Assembly: GCF_036404135.1 (NCBI RefSeq)
Contig: NZ_DASWPE010000022.1
Location: 70,320-134,319 of the forward strand
DNA length: 64,000 bases
Direction: 5' to 3'
From: Rhodopseudomonas_A sp036404135
GTDB lineage: Bacteria > Pseudomonadota > Alphaproteobacteria > Rhizobiales > Xanthobacteraceae
Shown here: positions 45,060-53,819 of the stretch, piece after piece
Numbering within the stretch: the stretch's first letter is position 1
Layout of the letters: every line of letters starts with the position of its first letter
The notes under the pieces: generated by a model
Seen by the model: only the letters and a program-made list of their open reading frames with translations
Told to the model about the DNA's origin: nothing
Databases searched by the model: none
Position numbers and translations under genes: made by a program

Positions 45060-47027
45060 ATGGTCGCAAAATTGGCGAAAGCGAAAACGCTGGAAGACGT
45101 GGTGCCGCTGGTCGGCGCCGTGGCGCTGGCGATCCTGGCGGTGATCATCGTCATGGCGCTGTATCTCGGGCGGGAGATTTTTGTGCCCGTAGCGCTGGCG
45201 ATCTTGCTGAGCTTCGTGCTGGCGCCGCCGGTGGCGCTGCTGCAGCGGGCTCATGTGCCACGCGGCGGCGCCGTGGTGGGCGTGGTGCTGTTGGCCTTCG
45301 CGATCATTTTCGGCCTGGGCAGCCTGGTGGCGAGCCAACTCGCCCACCTCGCGGAAGAACTGCCGCGCTACGAATCCACCATCCAATCCAAGATCCAGTC
45401 GCTGCGCGGCGTCACCGTCGGCAGCGGCACGCTGGAACGCGCCGCCGACATGCTGCAGGATCTCAGCAAGGAGCTCGATAAACCGAACGGCGCCCGCTTG
45501 GCGCCCTCGACGCAGCTCGGCGCCGGCCCGGTCCGCCCGGCGGTGGCGCCGGTGCCGGTCGAAGTGAGGCAGCCCGATCCCGGCGCGCTGGAAAGCATCC
45601 GCTCGCTGATCGCGCCCTTGGTGTCGCCGCTCGCCACCACCGGCATCATCGTGATCTTCGTGATCTTCATCCTGATCCAGCGCGAGGATTTGCGAAACCG
45701 GCTGATCCGGCTCGCCGGTTCGCACGACCTGCAGCGCACCACGGCCGCGCTCGACGACGCCGCCGCCCGGCTCAGCCGGCTGTTTCTCAATCAGCTGCTG
45801 GTCAATGCCGGGTTCGGCATCCTGATCGGCTGCGGGCTGTGGGTGATCGGGATTCCCAGCGCGATTTTGTGGGGCATCCTGGCGATGGTGCTGCGCTTCG
45901 TACCCTATATCGGCTCGGTGATCGCCGCCGCCTTCCCGCTGGCGCTGGCCGCCGCCGTCGATCCGGGCTGGAGCATGCTGGCGTGGACCGCGGCGTTGTT
46001 CTTCGTCATCGAACCGATCATCGCCCAGGTGGTCGAGCCGTTGCTATATGGCCGCAGCACCGGGCTGTCGGCGGTCGCCGTGGTGGTGTCGGCGACGTTC
46101 TGGACCGCGCTGTGGGGGCCGATCGGGCTGGTGCTGGCGACGCCGCTGACGGTGTGCCTGGTGGTACTCGGCCGCCACGTCGAACGGCTGGCGTTTCTCG
46201 ACATCATGTTCGGCGACCGCCCGGCGCTGTCGCCGCCGGAAATCTTCTATCAGCGCATGCTGGCGGGCGATCCCACCGAGGCCACCGAGAAGGCGGAAGA
46301 GTTTCTCAAGGAGCGATCGCTGGCGTCGTATTTCGACGAGGTCGCGATCAAGGGGCTGAAACTGGCGCAGGTCGATCTCGACCGCGAGGCGTTGGACCCG
46401 GCCCGGATGCTGAAGATCCGCGATGCGGTGATCGAACTGGCCAACGATCTGTCCGACCAGAAGGACCGCGAGCCGAGCGGGGCGACCGAGGACGCCGAAG
46501 CCATCGCCGCGGTCGAGCAGGCGCAGGGCACCCGCGACGAGGATCTGCCGGTGCTGGCGCCAGCCGATCGCGCCCCGGCGTGGCGCGGCGAACAGCCGCT
46601 ATTGTTCATCGCCGGCCGCACCGCGCTCGATGAATCCGCCGCAACGCTGCTCGCCCAATTGTGTACCGCCCACGGCCTCGGGGCAAAGGTGGAAAGCGCC
46701 GATGCGCTGTCGACCAAGAACATCTTCCGGCTCGATCCGGCCGGCGTCGCGCTGGTCTGCCTGTCCTATCTCGACAGCAGCAGTTCGGCGCATCTGCGCT
46801 ACGCGGTGCGCCGGCTGCGCCGCAAACTGCCCGGCGCCAAGATCATGCTGGGCTGCTGGAACAATGAAGGCGACGCCAGCCAGTTGGAGGCGCTGCGCGA
46901 CGGCGCCAATGCGGACTTCGTCGCGGGGACGTTGCGCGACGCCACCGCGATCTGCATTGCCGAGGCCTCCAGCGATCAGCCGGCGCCGGAAAGCGTCGCC
47001 CCGGTGATGTCGCTGCAGTCGGCTTAG
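45060..47027 (+). CDS. PerM/AI-2E family permease with C-terminal cytoplasmic domain
   Basis: A 655-residue protein. The first 390 residues form a PerM-type (UPF0118) membrane domain with about eight helices (ILAVIIVMALYLGREIFVP; LIGCGLWVIGIPSAILWGI; PLTVCLVVLGRHVERL). A soluble extension follows. Residues about 515-640 read LLFIAGRTALDESAATLL, VALVCLSYLDSSSSAHLRYA and LPGAKIMLGCWNNEGD, resembling a cobalamin-binding-type Rossmann domain that lacks the DxHxxG motif. The transported substrate is unknown; autoinducer-2 export is only a family name. It is a single gene with a 211-base upstream gap. Confidence 0.85.
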   Translation: MVAKLAKAKTLEDVVPLVGAVALAILAVIIVMALYLGREIFVPVALAILLSFVLAPPVALLQRAHVPRGGAVVGVVLLAFAIIFGLGSLVASQLAHLAEELPRYESTIQSKIQSLRGVTVGSGTLERAADMLQDLSKELDKPNGARLAPSTQLGAGPVRPAVAPVPVEVRQPDPGALESIRSLIAPLVSPLATTGIIVIFVIFILIQREDLRNRLIRLAGSHDLQRTTAALDDAAARLSRLFLNQLLVNAGFGILIGCGLWVIGIPSAILWGILAMVLRFVPYIGSVIAAAFPLALAAAVDPGWSMLAWTAALFFVIEPIIAQVVEPLLYGRSTGLSAVAVVVSATFWTALWGPIGLVLATPLTVCLVVLGRHVERLAFLDIMFGDRPALSPPEIFYQRMLAGDPTEATEKAEEFLKERSLASYFDEVAIKGLKLAQVDLDREALDPARMLKIRDAVIELANDLSDQKDREPSGATEDAEAIAAVEQAQGTRDEDLPVLAPADRAPAWRGEQPLLFIAGRTALDESAATLLAQLCTAHGLGAKVESADALSTKNIFRLDPAGVALVCLSYLDSSSSAHLRYAVRRLRRKLPGAKIMLGCWNNEGDASQLEALRDGANADFVAGTLRDATAICIAEASSDQPAPESVAPVMSLQSA

Positions 47028-47043
47028 GCCGAACGACGCGTCG

Positions 47044-47928
47044 CTATCGGCCGGCCCCGCCGGCGTCGCGCGCGGCCAAGCCGCCGATCGCCGACCAGTC
47101 GAGGTGCTCGCCGCCGTCCGCCAATAATCGCAAGAAGCGGTCGCGCAACAGGCTCGCCACCGGCATCGGCACCCGAAGATCGCCGGCCGCGGCCAGCACC
47201 AGACCGACGTCCTTGTAGCCGAGCGGCGCGGCAAAGCCGGCCGGCTCGAACTTGCCGTCGGCGATCAGTTGGCCATAGGTCTTGTAGACCGGCGCGCCGA
47301 ACAGCGTCGAGGTGAGAATCTCGAGATATTGCTGGCGATCGATACCGTCCTTGGCGACCAGCGCCATCGCCTCGCCGAGCGATTCGATCACCGAGGCGAT
47401 CAGGAAATTGCCGCTCAGTTTGACCAGGCTGGCCGACTTCGGCGTCGACGCGATCACGAAGGTGCGCCGGCCGATCGCGTCCAACGCCGGCTGAGCGGCG
47501 GCGAGCGCGGCCTCGCTGCCGGCGGCCACCACCGCCAATTCACCGGCCGCCGCGACCTCGGGCCGGCCGAACACCGGCGCCGCCAGAAACAGTTGCCCGG
47601 CGGCCGCGTGGTCGGCGGTCAGCCGCTCGGCCAGTTTGACGCTGATGGTGCTCGAGGAGATATGCACCGCGGTCTTGGCCAGCGACGCCAGCACGCCATG
47701 GTCGCCGCCGAGCACGGCTTCGAGCGCGGCGTCATTGGCCAGCATGGTGAGCACGGCGTCGCCGCGGCAGGCCTCGGCGACGCTGCCGGCGACGATCGCG
47801 CCCTGCTTGGCCAGCGCCTCGGCCTTGCCGCGGCTGCGATTGTATACGGTCACCTGATGCCCCGCCTTCACCAGCGACGCCGCCATGCCGACGCCCATCT
47901 GCCCCAACCCGATCACACCGATCTTCAT
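47044..47928 (-). CDS. NAD(P)-dependent beta-hydroxyacid dehydrogenase (6-phosphogluconate dehydrogenase-like)
   Basis: A protein of about 294 residues. The Rossmann motif GVIGLGQMGVGMAASLV is at the N-terminus, the substrate-binding FLAAPVFGRPEVAAAGELAV follows near residue 117, and the catalytic lysine is in KLSGNFLIASVIES. This is the 3-hydroxyisobutyrate dehydrogenase / glyoxylate reductase (GLYR) family. Reduction of glyoxylate or succinate semialdehyde is possible; the substrate is not fixed by sequence. ATG 47928 is preferred since GVIGLG then starts at residue 4; a start five codons upstream is possible. Confidence 0.85.
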   Translation of the reverse strand: MKIGVIGLGQMGVGMAASLVKAGHQVTVYNRSRGKAEALAKQGAIVAGSVAEACRGDAVLTMLANDAALEAVLGGDHGVLASLAKTAVHISSSTISVKLAERLTADHAAAGQLFLAAPVFGRPEVAAAGELAVVAAGSEAALAAAQPALDAIGRRTFVIASTPKSASLVKLSGNFLIASVIESLGEAMALVAKDGIDRQQYLEILTSTLFGAPVYKTYGQLIADGKFEPAGFAAPLGYKDVGLVLAAAGDLRVPMPVASLLRDRFLRLLADGGEHLDWSAIGGLAARDAGGAGR

Positions 47929-48015
47929 CGACTCAATCTCCACTGAATTTCTGCGCTCGATTGTAGCAGATCGAAATGACGGCGCCGTTCACATCGCCGA
48001 TCGCCGCGCGCCGCG

Positions 48016-49878
48016 TCAAATTTCCAGCTGTGTGCCGAGTTCGACGACGCGGTCGGTGGGGATCTTGAAGAAGATGGTGGCGCGCGTGGCGTTCAAGGTC
48101 ATGAAGGTGAACAGCCGCTCCCGCCAATGCGCCATGCCGGGATTGAGGCTCGGCACATAGGTCTCGCGGGACAGAAAGAACGACGTCGCCATCATGTTGA
48201 ACTCCTGGCCGAACGCCTTGCACAGCGCCAACGCCGCCGGCACGTCGGGGGTCTGCATGAAGCCGTAGCGGATGATCAGCCGATGGAAGCCGTCGCCGAG
48301 GTCGGTCATGGTGACGCGCTCGCTGTCGGGAACGTAGGGCGTGTCCGCGGTCATCACCGTCGCCAGCACGACGCGCTGATGAACGGTCTGGTTGTGCTTG
48401 AGATTGTGCAACAGCGCCGGCGGCACGCCGTCGGTAGCGGCAGTAAGAAACACCGCGGTGCCGCGCGCCCGCGATACGTTGGGGCCGAGCGCGCGCATCA
48501 CCACGTCGAGCGGCACCGCCAGTTTCTTGACCTGCTCGCGCACCAGTTCGCGGCCGCGCCGCCAGGTGGTCAGCACCGTGAACGACAACACGCCGATGAA
48601 CAGCGGAAACCAGCCGCCCTGCGCCACCTTGATGATGTTGGCGGTGAAGAAGGCGAGATCGACCAGCAGCAGCGTGCCGGCGACCGCCGCCACGGCGATC
48701 CAGTGCCAGCGCCACATCAGCGCCATCACGAAGGCGACCAGGATGGTGTCGATCATCATCGTGCCGGTGACCGCGATGCCATAGGCGGCGGCGAGATTGC
48801 TCGACGACTGAAAGCCGACCACCAGCGCCATCACCGCGAGGTACAGCGTCCAATTGGTGAACGGCACGTAGATCTGGCCCTCCTCCTCGCCGGAGGTGTG
48901 GACGATGGTCATCCGCGGCAGCAACCCCAATTGGATCGCCTGGCGCGCCACCGAATAGGCGCCGGAGATCACCGCCTGCGAGGCGATCACCGTGGCGCAG
49001 GTGGCAAGCCCGACCATCGGCATCACCAGCCATTCCGGCACCTGCCGAAAGAACGGGTTCTGGATCGCGCCGGGATCGGTGATCAACAGCGCGCCCTGGC
49101 CGAAATAGTTCAGCAGCAGCGCCGGCAGCACCAGGAGGAACCACGCCACCCGGATCGGGAAGCGGCCGAAATGGCCCATGTCGGTGTACAGCGCCTCACC
49201 GCCGGTGACCGCCAGCACGATCGAGCCGAGCGCGAAGAAGCTCATCATCGGGTGCTTGACGATGAAGGCCGCGGCGTGCACCGGATTGATCGCGCCAAGC
49301 ACGTGCGGCGCATGGACGATATTGATGACGCCGAGCACCGCCAGCACCACGAACCACAAGCACATCACCGGGCCGAACAGCTTGCCGACCAGGCCGGTGC
49401 CGCGCTTCTGGATCATGAACAGGCCGGTGAGCACCACCGCGGTGATCGGCACCACGTAAGGCGTCAGCGTCGGCGTCACCACTTCGAGGCCTTCGACCGC
49501 GCTGAGCACCGAGATCGCCGGGGTGATCATGCTGTCGCCGTAGAACAGCGCCGCGGCGATCACGCCGAGCAGCATCAGGGGATAGTAGACCCGGTAGCCC
49601 CTGGTCAGTTCGGTGACCAGCGCCAACAGCGCCAGGCTGCCGCCCTCGCCGTGGTTGTCGGCGCGCATGATGACGATGACATATTTCACCGTGACCAGCA
49701 GCATCACCGTCCAGAACACCAGCGACAGCACGCCGAACACATTGTCCGGCGTCACCGCGATCGGGTGGTGGCCGGCGAAGGTTTCCTTCAACGCATAGAG
49801 CGGGCTGGTGCCGATGTCGCCATAGACCACGCCGATGGCGCTGATCAGCAGTCCGGCGCCCTTGGTGTTCTGGCTCAT
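48016..49878 (-). CDS. kup: Kup potassium transporter
   Basis: A 620-residue protein of the KUP/HAK/KT family with about twelve membrane segments and a cytoplasmic C-terminus. The signature GVVYGDIGTSPLYALKE is at about residues 17-33; FGPVMCLWFVVLAVLG and YVPFTNWTLYLAVMALVV are family segments. It imports K+ with H+. The gene has a 299-base gap to the divergent GntR-family gene. Kup paralogues are common in rhizobia, so a low-affinity trkD-like role is uncertain. Confidence 0.95.
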   Translation of the reverse strand: MSQNTKGAGLLISAIGVVYGDIGTSPLYALKETFAGHHPIAVTPDNVFGVLSLVFWTVMLLVTVKYVIVIMRADNHGEGGSLALLALVTELTRGYRVYYPLMLLGVIAAALFYGDSMITPAISVLSAVEGLEVVTPTLTPYVVPITAVVLTGLFMIQKRGTGLVGKLFGPVMCLWFVVLAVLGVINIVHAPHVLGAINPVHAAAFIVKHPMMSFFALGSIVLAVTGGEALYTDMGHFGRFPIRVAWFLLVLPALLLNYFGQGALLITDPGAIQNPFFRQVPEWLVMPMVGLATCATVIASQAVISGAYSVARQAIQLGLLPRMTIVHTSGEEEGQIYVPFTNWTLYLAVMALVVGFQSSSNLAAAYGIAVTGTMMIDTILVAFVMALMWRWHWIAVAAVAGTLLLVDLAFFTANIIKVAQGGWFPLFIGVLSFTVLTTWRRGRELVREQVKKLAVPLDVVMRALGPNVSRARGTAVFLTAATDGVPPALLHNLKHNQTVHQRVVLATVMTADTPYVPDSERVTMTDLGDGFHRLIIRYGFMQTPDVPAALALCKAFGQEFNMMATSFFLSRETYVPSLNPGMAHWRERLFTFMTLNATRATIFFKIPTDRVVELGTQLEI

Positions 49879-50119
49879 CGCGTGTCCCCGGCTGAAATTT
49901 CCATGCGTGGCAGGGCTGAATCTGAAATCGAATATCCCGGCACGCTCTACATCGGAAAATGTGAGCCTTGGTTTCGCAAGGGCGCCACTCTCATGTCGCG
50001 ACGATCATGGTCTCGAAATGCTTTCCACGGCCGATCGCCGCCGCGCTTGATTTAGATCACGACGTTGCGACTGCCAACGCGACCTTCGCCCACACCGCGC
50101 CGGCCGCGCCTTGACGCCG

Positions 50120-50136
50120 TGGCATCTGGTATGCCA
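50120..50136. promoter_or_regulatory. palindrome upstream of gntR (site 1 of 3)
   Basis: TGGCAT-CTGGT-ATGCCA is a perfect six-base inverted repeat with a five-base centre. TTGACG (50111-50116) lies three bases before it, so a bound protein would cover the promoter spacer. The same element recurs upstream of the MFS transporter and the PanE-like gene. Confidence 0.65.
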
Positions 50137-50177
50137 CAGAATGAAGCCAGCGGGCGATAGGCCGAAGGGCGGACGGC

Positions 50178-50873
50178 ATGGCAGAGGCAGATCTTGCGAT
50201 CGTTCGGATCGCGCCGGAAACCAGCTTCAAGACCAAGGCCTATGGCGCCTTGAAGGAAGCCATCCTGAAGATGGACATCTACGCCACGCCGGAGCCGATC
50301 ATGCTCGACGAGCGCGCGCTGTCGGAACGGCTCGGCGTCAGCCGCACCCCGATCCGCGAAGCCATCGCGATGCTGGAGCAGGACGGCTTCGTCAAGATCG
50401 TGCCGCGGCGCGGCATCGTCGTGGTGCGCAAGACCAAGGCCGAGATCGTCGACATGATCAGGGCCTGGGCGGCGCTGGAGAGCATGGCGGCGCGGCTGAT
50501 CACCACCATGGCCCGCAAGAAAGACATCTCGGCATTGCGCGATTCCTTCAAGGCGTTCAGCCCAGACCGGCTGCCGCAGGATCACATCGAGGAATATTCC
50601 CGCGCCAACATCGCCTTCCACCAGGCGCTGATTTCGCTCAGCGAGTCACCGACGCTGGTCGATATGACCACCGACATCCTGCTGCACGTCCGCGGCTATC
50701 GGCAGCTGACGATCGGCCGCGCCGATCGCATCGCCGCCTCGCTGCCCGAACACCTCGGCATCATCGAAGCGCTCGAGGAGCGCGACACCGAACGCGCCGA
50801 GAAATTGTCGCGCGACCACACGCTGCGGCTTGCCGCCTATGTCGAGACACAGGGGCAGGAACTGTTTCGCTGA
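50178..50873 (+). CDS. GntR/FadR family regulator of the oxalate gene set
   Basis: A 231-residue regulator. The N-terminal winged helix has LDERALSERLGVSRTPIREAI (about residues 40-60, typical GntR), and the C-terminal FCD domain has the metal-binding-type histidines in ANIAFHQALI and EHLGIIEAL and REKxxRDH-like SRDHTLRLAA. It stands first in the frc region; frc follows after 58 bases without its own operator. It probably binds the TGGCAT-N5-ATRCCA palindromes present upstream of itself and of two neighbours, with oxalate, oxalyl-CoA or a related acid as signal. Confidence 0.88.
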   Translation: MAEADLAIVRIAPETSFKTKAYGALKEAILKMDIYATPEPIMLDERALSERLGVSRTPIREAIAMLEQDGFVKIVPRRGIVVVRKTKAEIVDMIRAWAALESMAARLITTMARKKDISALRDSFKAFSPDRLPQDHIEEYSRANIAFHQALISLSESPTLVDMTTDILLHVRGYRQLTIGRADRIAASLPEHLGIIEALEERDTERAEKLSRDHTLRLAAYVETQGQELFR

Positions 50874-50931
50874 TGGGGTCGCCGCCCCTCTTCCGCCCAC
50901 CCGCTGGGCCCGACCGACCACGGAGCACGAC

Positions 50932-52209
50932 ATGACCAAGGCGCTGAACGGCGTTCGCATTCTGGACTTCACCCATGTCCAGTCCGGGCCGACCTGCACG
51001 CAATTGCTGGCCTGGTTCGGCGCCGACGTGATCAAGGTCGAGCGCCCCGGCGTCGGCGACATTACCCGCGGGCAATTGCAGGACATCCCCAACGTCGACA
51101 GCCTGTATTTCACCATGCTGAACCACAACAAGCGCTCGATCACGCTGGACACCAAGAACCCCAAGGGCAAGGAGGTGCTGACCGCGCTGATCAAGAGCTG
51201 CGACGTGCTGGTGGAGAATTTCGGCCCCGGCGTGCTCGACCGCATGGGCTTTCCTTGGGAGAAGATTCAAAGCCTCAACCCGAAGATGATCGTCGCCTCG
51301 ATCAAGGGCTTTGGCCCCGGCCCCTATGAGGACTGCAAGGTCTACGAGAACGTCGCGCAATGCACCGGCGGCGCGGCGTCGACCACCGGCTTCCGCGACG
51401 GCCTGCCGCTGGTCACCGGCGCGCAGATCGGCGACTCGGGCACCGGCCTGCATCTCGCGCTCGGCATCGTCACCGCGTTGTATCAGCGCACGGTGACCGG
51501 CCGCGGCCAGAAGGTCACCGCGGCGATGCAGGACGGCGTCCTGAATTTGTCGCGGGTGAAATTGCGCGATCAGCAGCGGCTCGCGCACGGCCCGCTGAAG
51601 GAATACAGCCAGTTCGGCGAAGGCATCCCGTTCGGCGACTCGGTGCCGCGCGCCGGCAATGATTCCGGCGGCGGCCAGCCGGGCCGCATCCTGAAGTGCA
51701 AAGGCTGGCAGACCGATCCCAACGCTTACATCTATTTCATCGCCCAGGCCCCGGTGTGGGAGAAGATCTGCGACGTGATCAACGAGCCGGAGTGGAAGAC
51801 CCATCCCGAATACGCCAAGCCGGCGGCTCGGCTGAAGCATCTCAATTCGATCTTCGCGCGGATCGAAGAATGGACCATGACCAAGACCAAGTTCGAGGCG
51901 ATGGAGGTCCTCAACCAGGACGACATTCCCTGCGGGCCGATCCTGTCGATGAAGGAACTGGCCGAGGATCAATCGCTGCGCGCCACCGGCACCGTGGTCG
52001 AGGTTGATCACCCCACGCGCGGCAAGTATCTGTCGGTCGGCAACCCGATCAAGCTGTCGGATAGTCCGACCGAGGTGGCGCGCTCGCCGCTGCTCGGCGA
52101 GCATACCGACGAGATCCTGCGCCAGGTGCTCGGCTTCAGCGATCAGCAAGTCGCCGAGATCCACGATTCCGGCGCGCTGGAACCGGCGCGCAAGGCCGCC
52201 GCGGAATAG
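50932..52209 (+). CDS. frc: formyl-CoA:oxalate CoA-transferase
   Basis: A 425-residue class III CoA-transferase, close to the usual Frc length of about 428. The start MTKALNGVRILDFTHVQSG, the segment FGADVIKVERPGVGDITRG, catalytic-aspartate region GAQIGDSGTGLH/AMQDGVLNLSRVKLRDQ and the glycine-loop GNDSGGGQPGRIL near residue 245 match Frc. It moves CoA onto oxalate to form oxalyl-CoA. The oxalyl-CoA decarboxylase gene (oxc) that normally accompanies it is absent from the window. The MFS transporter next to it fits oxalate/formate traffic. Confidence 0.9.
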   Translation: MTKALNGVRILDFTHVQSGPTCTQLLAWFGADVIKVERPGVGDITRGQLQDIPNVDSLYFTMLNHNKRSITLDTKNPKGKEVLTALIKSCDVLVENFGPGVLDRMGFPWEKIQSLNPKMIVASIKGFGPGPYEDCKVYENVAQCTGGAASTTGFRDGLPLVTGAQIGDSGTGLHLALGIVTALYQRTVTGRGQKVTAAMQDGVLNLSRVKLRDQQRLAHGPLKEYSQFGEGIPFGDSVPRAGNDSGGGQPGRILKCKGWQTDPNAYIYFIAQAPVWEKICDVINEPEWKTHPEYAKPAARLKHLNSIFARIEEWTMTKTKFEAMEVLNQDDIPCGPILSMKELAEDQSLRATGTVVEVDHPTRGKYLSVGNPIKLSDSPTEVARSPLLGEHTDEILRQVLGFSDQQVAEIHDSGALEPARKAAAE

Positions 52210-52289
52210 CGGCCGCGCCGGCGGCGAGCCGTTGCACCCGCGGCCACGCTGCTAACGGCCGCCAAATCACTCCCAAAGAGCTTGCGCTC

Positions 52290-52306
52290 TGGCATATCGC
52301 ATACCA
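52290..52306. promoter_or_regulatory. palindrome upstream of the MFS transporter (site 2 of 3)
   Basis: TGGCAT-ATCGC-ATACCA differs at one base from a perfect inverted repeat. TTGCGC (52282-52287) lies two bases before it, at the same relative place as the -35-like hexamers of the other two sites. It ends 52 bases before the transporter start. Confidence 0.65.
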
Positions 52307-52358
52307 GAATGGCGTACGCATGCCCTCCCCACAGATGGAGGCGGCCAGGGGAGAGACG

Positions 52359-53645
52359 ATGACGGATACGGTTCAAGCCGCGAGGCCGGCTGTTGCGCGC
52401 GTCAGCGACGCCTATCGCTGGACGCAATTGGCGATCGGCGTCGGCGCCATGGTGATGATCGCCAACTACCAGTACGGCTGGACCTTCTTCGTCCCTGGCA
52501 TCCAGAAGAAATTCGGCTGGGACCGCGCCTCGATCCAGTGGGCGTTCACGCTGTTCGTGCTGTTCGAAACCTGGCTGGTGCCGATCGAAGGCTGGTTCGT
52601 CGACAAATACGGCCCCCGCCTGGTGGTGCTGATCGGCGGCGTGTTGTGCGCGATCGGCTGGGCGATCAACGCCGAGGCCAGCTCGCTGAGCGGCTACTAT
52701 CTCGGCATGATCGTCGCCGGGATCGGCGCCGGCGGCGTCTACGGCACCTGCGTCGGCAACGCGCTGAAATGGTTTCCCGACAAGCGCGGGCTGGCCGCCG
52801 GCATCACCGCCGCCGGCTTCGGCGCCGGCTCGGCGCTGACCGTGGCGCCGATCCAGGCGATGATCCGGGATTCCGGTTTCCAGACCACGTTCCTGTATTT
52901 CGGCCTCGGCCAGGGCGTCATCATCGTGATCCTGGCGTTCTTTCTGTTTCCGCCGAAGCCCGGCCAGGTGCCGGCGGTGGTGCGTAACGCCCAGGTGATC
53001 CAGACCCGCCGCGATTACAAGCCGAGCGAGGTGATGCGCAATCCGATCTTCTGGCTGATGTACTTCATGTTCGTCATCGTCGGCGCCGGCGGCCTGATGA
53101 TCACCGCCAATCTGAAGCCGATCGCCGCCGACTGGAAGATAGACAGCGTGCCGGTGACCTTGATGGCGATGACGATGACCACGGTGACCTTCGCCGCCAC
53201 CATCGATCGCATTCTCAACGGGCTGACCCGGCCGTTCTTCGGCTTCATCTCCGACAAGATCGGCCGCGAGAACACCATGTTCATCGCTTTCGGCCTCGAG
53301 GGGCTCGGCATCTACGCGCTGTATCTGTTGGGACAGGACCCGGTGTGGTTCGTGCTATTGTCCGGCCTGGTGTTCTTCGCCTGGGGCGAAATCTATTCGC
53401 TGTTTCCCTCCACCTGCACCGACACTTTCGGGGCAAAATTCGCCACCACCAATGCCGGCCTGCTGTACACCGCCAAGGGCACCGCGGCGCTCTTGGTGCC
53501 GTTCGCCAATATCATGCAGCAAACTTCAGGCAGCTGGGACCGGGTGTTCCTGATCGCCGCCGCCGCCAACATCGTGGCGTCGCTGCTGGCGCTGTTGGTG
53601 CTGAAGCCGTGGCGCCGCGCGGTGATCGCGGCGGCGCGGCCGTGA
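52359..53645 (+). CDS. MFS transporter, oxalate/formate antiporter (OxlT) family
   Basis: A 428-residue major facilitator with about twelve membrane segments. The N-terminus WTQLAIGVGAMVMIANYQYGWT, VPGIQKKFGWDRASIQWAF, the loop DKYGPRL and GGVYGTCVGNALKWFPDKRG are typical of the OFA/OxlT subfamily. Position after frc makes oxalate import (or oxalate/formate exchange) likely. ATG 52359 follows AGGGGAGAG; a start 13 codons upstream lies near the operator and was not chosen. It has its own operator-like palindrome upstream. Confidence 0.88.
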   Translation: MTDTVQAARPAVARVSDAYRWTQLAIGVGAMVMIANYQYGWTFFVPGIQKKFGWDRASIQWAFTLFVLFETWLVPIEGWFVDKYGPRLVVLIGGVLCAIGWAINAEASSLSGYYLGMIVAGIGAGGVYGTCVGNALKWFPDKRGLAAGITAAGFGAGSALTVAPIQAMIRDSGFQTTFLYFGLGQGVIIVILAFFLFPPKPGQVPAVVRNAQVIQTRRDYKPSEVMRNPIFWLMYFMFVIVGAGGLMITANLKPIAADWKIDSVPVTLMAMTMTTVTFAATIDRILNGLTRPFFGFISDKIGRENTMFIAFGLEGLGIYALYLLGQDPVWFVLLSGLVFFAWGEIYSLFPSTCTDTFGAKFATTNAGLLYTAKGTAALLVPFANIMQQTSGSWDRVFLIAAAANIVASLLALLVLKPWRRAVIAAARP

Positions 53646-53732
53646 TGCGGCCCAAGAGAGGCGCCGCGCCCAGCGCGTGTTGACGTAACGCGCCTCGCCA
53701 ACGAATCTCGATGGTGACCCCGCGTTGACAAT

Positions 53733-53749
53733 TGGCATACTGTATACCA
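53733..53749. promoter_or_regulatory. palindrome upstream of the PanE-like gene (site 3 of 3)
   Basis: TGGCAT-ACTGT-ATACCA has one mismatch from a perfect repeat. TTGACA (53725-53730) lies two bases before it. It is 71 bases upstream of the gene start and matches the sites before gntR and the MFS gene in sequence, spacing and relation to the -35 hexamer. Confidence 0.7.
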
Positions 53750-53819
53750 CAGTCACGTTCGTCGTCGAACCAGTCCGGACGTTGTCGCGGGTGCCGCTAC
53801 GCCCGCTTGAGGAATCCCC

